A stretch of 64,000 nt of DNA, taken from positions 1,648,408 to 1,712,407 of the forward strand of contig OZ038321.1 of assembly GCA_964035795.1 (NCBI GenBank), read 5' to 3'. The position numbers and the translations under genes were made by a program. Positions 61,120-64,000 of the stretch are shown piece after piece; the first letter of the stretch is position 1; each line of letters begins with the position of its first letter. Source of the stretch: Pterobdella sp. o SKG-2022. Taxonomy: Eukaryota > Annelida > Clitellata > Hirudinida > Piscicolidae. Under the pieces are notes generated by a model that saw only the letters and a list, made by a program, of their open reading frames with translations, was not told the origin of the DNA and did no database searches.

Positions 61120-61565
61120 GAGAAAGGGGAAAGAGAACGGAAACAGAAAAGAATGCTGGTAGCATTGCCGCGGGCGATTGCAAGGGAAATCTTCTGGCGC
61201 AACAATACTGCCTCCAAAGGGTCCCCAGACGCCTCGATAACTTTTCTGCCTAACTCCTCAACAAAGCTGCTGGTTGAAGGACCACAGCAGCCTGTTATCT
61301 CAAATGCAACGAGTTGAAAATGGAAGTTGCCCACTAAGCCCTGATATTTGCGGCTTTTTAATATTTCCGCAGGTTTTGCGCTGGATCCTGACTCAATGGA
61401 GCTGGCGATAATGTGAGACTTGGAAAAAGCTTCGACGACTTTTGCGTCTCAGACCAAGCATTTTCCATGCTTCCAAGGGAAGGTCGTTATGCCATCAGGA
61501 CGACGTCCGTCACTCCTGTCGAGCCCTGATGGTTCGAGGGTTATAAATTGTAGGACAATTTAACT
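61120..61565 (-). pseudogene. C-terminal fragment of the GGIDGLHPSHL-type retroelement
   Basis: On the minus strand, [20 protein letters not shown] and PWKHGKCLV, an in-frame stop, then KVVEAFSKSHIIASSIESGS, KSRKYQGLVGNFHFQLVAFE, TGCCGPSTSSFVEELGRKVI and LRQKISLAIARGNATSIL. This is the conserved end found after the reverse transcriptase in that family, with the typical RPDG-(x)n-PWK and RxSxAIxRGNAxSIL pattern. One stop interrupts it, so it is not intact. It belongs with the reverse-transcriptase start at 53688-54154, but in the opposite orientation, so these are separate copies. Confidence 0.75.
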
Positions 61566-61569
61566 TTGC

Positions 61570-62815
61570 CTACAAATACTTCATGATATATTAATAAGAT
61601 TTCATCATCGTGCCTTACATCTACATTTTTCAGATGGGTGTCCCTACTGACATCAACACCGGTACAGTGCCATGAACTTGAGTGTCATTTTTTAGCTCTA
61701 AAGTAACTATTTCATGCCTTAACTTCCCCAAAAAGTCGAAGAGCTTCATTTTTCTTAACCCCTAAATTGTCGATAAAAAATAAACCTTGTCCTACAATTT
61801 CCTCTTCTAAGCTCAACCATAGCTATTTTTTTCATAAAATAATTGGATGTTAGAGCGATGGTGTGTTTTAATTACCAGGTGACAATATCTAGTGGAAATG
61901 AAAAGCCCAGTGTTTTAATAAGGAATTATAAGAATGTTAATTGGTTAAAAAACAACTGAATATATTCTATCATGCAATCTTCTTTCTTTCCAATCGCCTC
62001 TTTAATGCAATCCTATGCTTCCTTAAGTGGAGCTCTCTTCACAAGTTCTGCCTCTAAGGTTTAAGTATTAATTTTAAGTGAGAAAATCCTAAACTGTAGA
62101 TTGTAGGTGATTTTAGAGAACTATTGTAGCTTAAGGATGGTTCTGATGGTTCATGGTGATTTTCAAGAAATGATGGTAGCTCATGAGCAGAATGATAGTT
62201 ATGAAGATGATAGGGGTTTGAAGAGGACGATGGGTGTTTTAGGGGTCTGATGGTGGATTTTGGGAGATTTGGTTTATGGAGGTTTAGCATTTTATAAGGA
62301 TTAACGGTTTTCATTTGTGGCTCTCTTAAATTGAAAAAAAAATATTTTTCAGAGTTGAGGGATTGGATTTTTTTTTAGTTATATCCTAATTTGTGCATTA
62401 TTTTCAACAAAATTCTATTCATTTTAGTTTTAAAATTATCTAGTGACAACTAATTATTTTAAAATTTAAAAATATATGTTATATAAGATTTATGTATCTA
62501 AAGATTAAATTTTTCCTAAATTATCTTGATCATTTGACTTGAAAAAATTCTTGAGCCCGGTTCACAACTTTATAATACCCAATGCTAATAAGCCTTCATT
62601 TTTCTGAATTAGCTATTTCAATACTATCAAAACATCGATATTGAATAATTTAATTTAGAGTCAAAACATTTTAAAATTTCAAAATAGTTTATTTTTTAAT
62701 ACATATATCTTGAAAATATATTAAAACTATCATATGATCTTTAGCTTAAAAGCAAGCAAGATCTTTAATTCAGTTCGAGAGGTTTCTTTTGAAAATTAGA
62801 CTTGTATTGTTATAT
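61570..62815. other. Intergenic stretch, nothing recognised
   Basis: AT-rich, no repeats of note apart from a short GAT-rich patch at 62110-62260. The 86-codon frame 62054-62314 (-) is low in complexity (Ser/Pro/His) and unsupported. Confidence 0.5.
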
Positions 62816-63807
62816 ATGTTTAAAATGAATTTAAACATTGTTTTTTTATTTGTTTATTTGACTATCGGTTTTTGTCAAGAAGTTTTAACACAGCCAGAAC
62901 AAATTCATCTATCTTACGGAGGTAAGGGAACAAAAATTACAATCCGAAATACATCTATCTTTTAATGCATAATGTGTAAAAAGTTGAAATTTTTGTAGTT
63001 TAGCAACTTTTGAGATTGAAAGCATTATAATTATCATTTTATTGTTTTATAATTATGTGCATTGTGCTGTTCATTTAATAGAAGCATTTTAGTTGAATCG
63101 TAACCATGCTTTTCTACACCATATTTTCTCAAAACTCTTAGAGTTGATTTCATAATTGTTTTATTGTGAATAATTCAATAAAATTTCCATTTTACATGGA
63201 AACCTTTGGTAAATAAAAATAGGCTTTAGAAAGGATTTGATAGGGTAATGAAATTACCACTCTTTATGTTGAATAACTGAAACACTACTCACTCAGCTCT
63301 TCCAGACCAAATGGTGGTGACATGGGTGACCATGGACAAAACTCAAGGAGCTTATTGCCAGTATGGCTTTTATGATGGGCAAGTCAAGTTGAATACTGCC
63401 GAGGGAAGCTCAAAGGTGTGTGGAATATTTGGTGTTTCTGTGTTAAGTTGATTGGTATATGAATAAACTAAGAAAAATTGGTATAAATGAACTGTCAAAG
63501 GTTAGATGATCTCTGTGATAGATTAGTCGTATATCTTCAATAATAATAATAATAATGATAATAATAATAATAACGATAATAATAATAATAAAGTATAATA
63601 AATTAAATTAATAGCAATTTTTGTCTTATTAAATTAATAAAAATGGATATAATCAAAATAACAAAAGAAAATTGTATTATATAGCAAAAAAGTCTTTAAG
63701 AGCACTTTTTTCATCCACACAGGAATTTGTGGATGGTGGTGAAGAGAAAAGGAGAATTTACATACACAGGGTACAACTAAAAGATCTCATGCCAAACCGG
63801 AAATATG
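62816..63807 (+). CDS. ACP7: Purple acid phosphatase (ACP7-like), first three exons, continues past the window
   Basis: Family members are secreted metallophosphatases with a dinuclear iron/zinc site. Exons: 62816-62921, 63297-63415, 63723-63807; phases 1, 0 and 1 agree. The N-terminus MFKMNLNIVFLFVYLTIGFC is a signal peptide (start at 62816 or the in-frame ATG at 62825), followed by QPEQIHLSYG. Exon 2 gives ALPDQMVVTWVTMD and CQYGF, and exon 3 EFVDGGEEKRRIYIHRVQLK ending LMPNRKY. This is the fibronectin-III-like N-terminal domain that precedes the metallophosphatase domain in ACP7. The catalytic half lies beyond the window. Confidence 0.88.
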
Positions 63808-64000
63808 GTGAGAATGTTTTTTCATTTTTTTTTGGATTGGGATATATAAATTAATTGATATTTCAAATTAATGAAATTTTAAATTGATTAATCTTCTAAA
63901 TTGATTATTATGCCAAATTAATTAATGCTAAATTATTTCAAATTGAGTTATATCTGTATACATCACTTGATGATGAGGGTTGAACTTCCTGCATTTCAAT

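Noticed and set aside
62054..62314. 86-codon minus-strand frame rich in Ser, Pro and His
   Set aside because: Low complexity, no splice partner and no recognisable motif.

Overview
This is an AT-rich, intron-rich animal genome segment. Reading both strands with GT-AG splice signals, I could assemble seven genes in a consistent reading frame (four of them complete) plus three partial ones, embedded in simple repeats and retroelements. The gene set (a beta-thymosin, a JIP-type scaffold, NME5, ADAT1, metaxin-2, NIP7, an ACP7-like phosphatase) points to a metazoan, most likely an invertebrate; I cannot name the species from sequence alone.

Layout, left to right. 68-1027 (+): last two exons of an unidentified zinc-ribbon protein with Asn-rich tracts. 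3873-10256 (+): complete eIF5, ten exons, 432 aa. 10917-12551 (-): complete single-repeat beta-thymosin, three coding exons, with a TATA box near 13.68 kb. 13-16 kb: microsatellites. 16564-18807 (+): complete NME5, five exons, whose second intron carries a foldback element with perfect 63-bp inverted repeats. 20.97-22.1 kb: a tRNA-headed SINE and a roughly 570-bp (CTTA)n array. 24478-31206 (+): ten exons of a JIP1/2-type JNK scaffold (SH3 and PTB) ending in a clear stop. 32.6-33.3 kb: 21-bp satellite and related palindromes. 33857-35055 (-): a 5'-truncated LINE with a 13-bp target-site duplication.

35839-45274 (-): metaxin-2, seven exons found, whose introns hold two more LINEs, one with a zinc-knuckle ORF1 and one whose 3' end runs into (TATC)n. 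45917-50077 (+): complete ADAT1, ten exons, 446 aa, arranged head to head with metaxin-2. 50-58.8 kb: eroded retroelements and unrecognised sequence. 58867-60592 (-): complete NIP7, five exons, 180 aa, divergent from an unidentified first exon at 60890-61015 (+). 61.1-61.6 kb (-): C-terminus of a retroelement. 62816 onward (+): first three exons of a secreted purple acid phosphatase (ACP7-like), continuing beyond the window.

The genes are housekeeping or ciliary genes with no operon-like common function: translation initiation (eIF5), tRNA editing (ADAT1), 60S ribosome assembly (NIP7), mitochondrial outer-membrane import (metaxin-2), actin buffering (thymosin), JNK signalling and cargo transport (JIP) and cilia (NME5). 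I found no convincing new multigene system. The most interesting structures are in the repeats: a tRNA-derived SINE family that can be pieced together from copies inside the window, a LINE linked to GATA/TATC microsatellites, a family of hairpin elements sharing an ACGAAGCTTTTCGT-like motif, and microsatellites recruited into coding exons. All gene models are hand-spliced; exact exon ends need transcript support.
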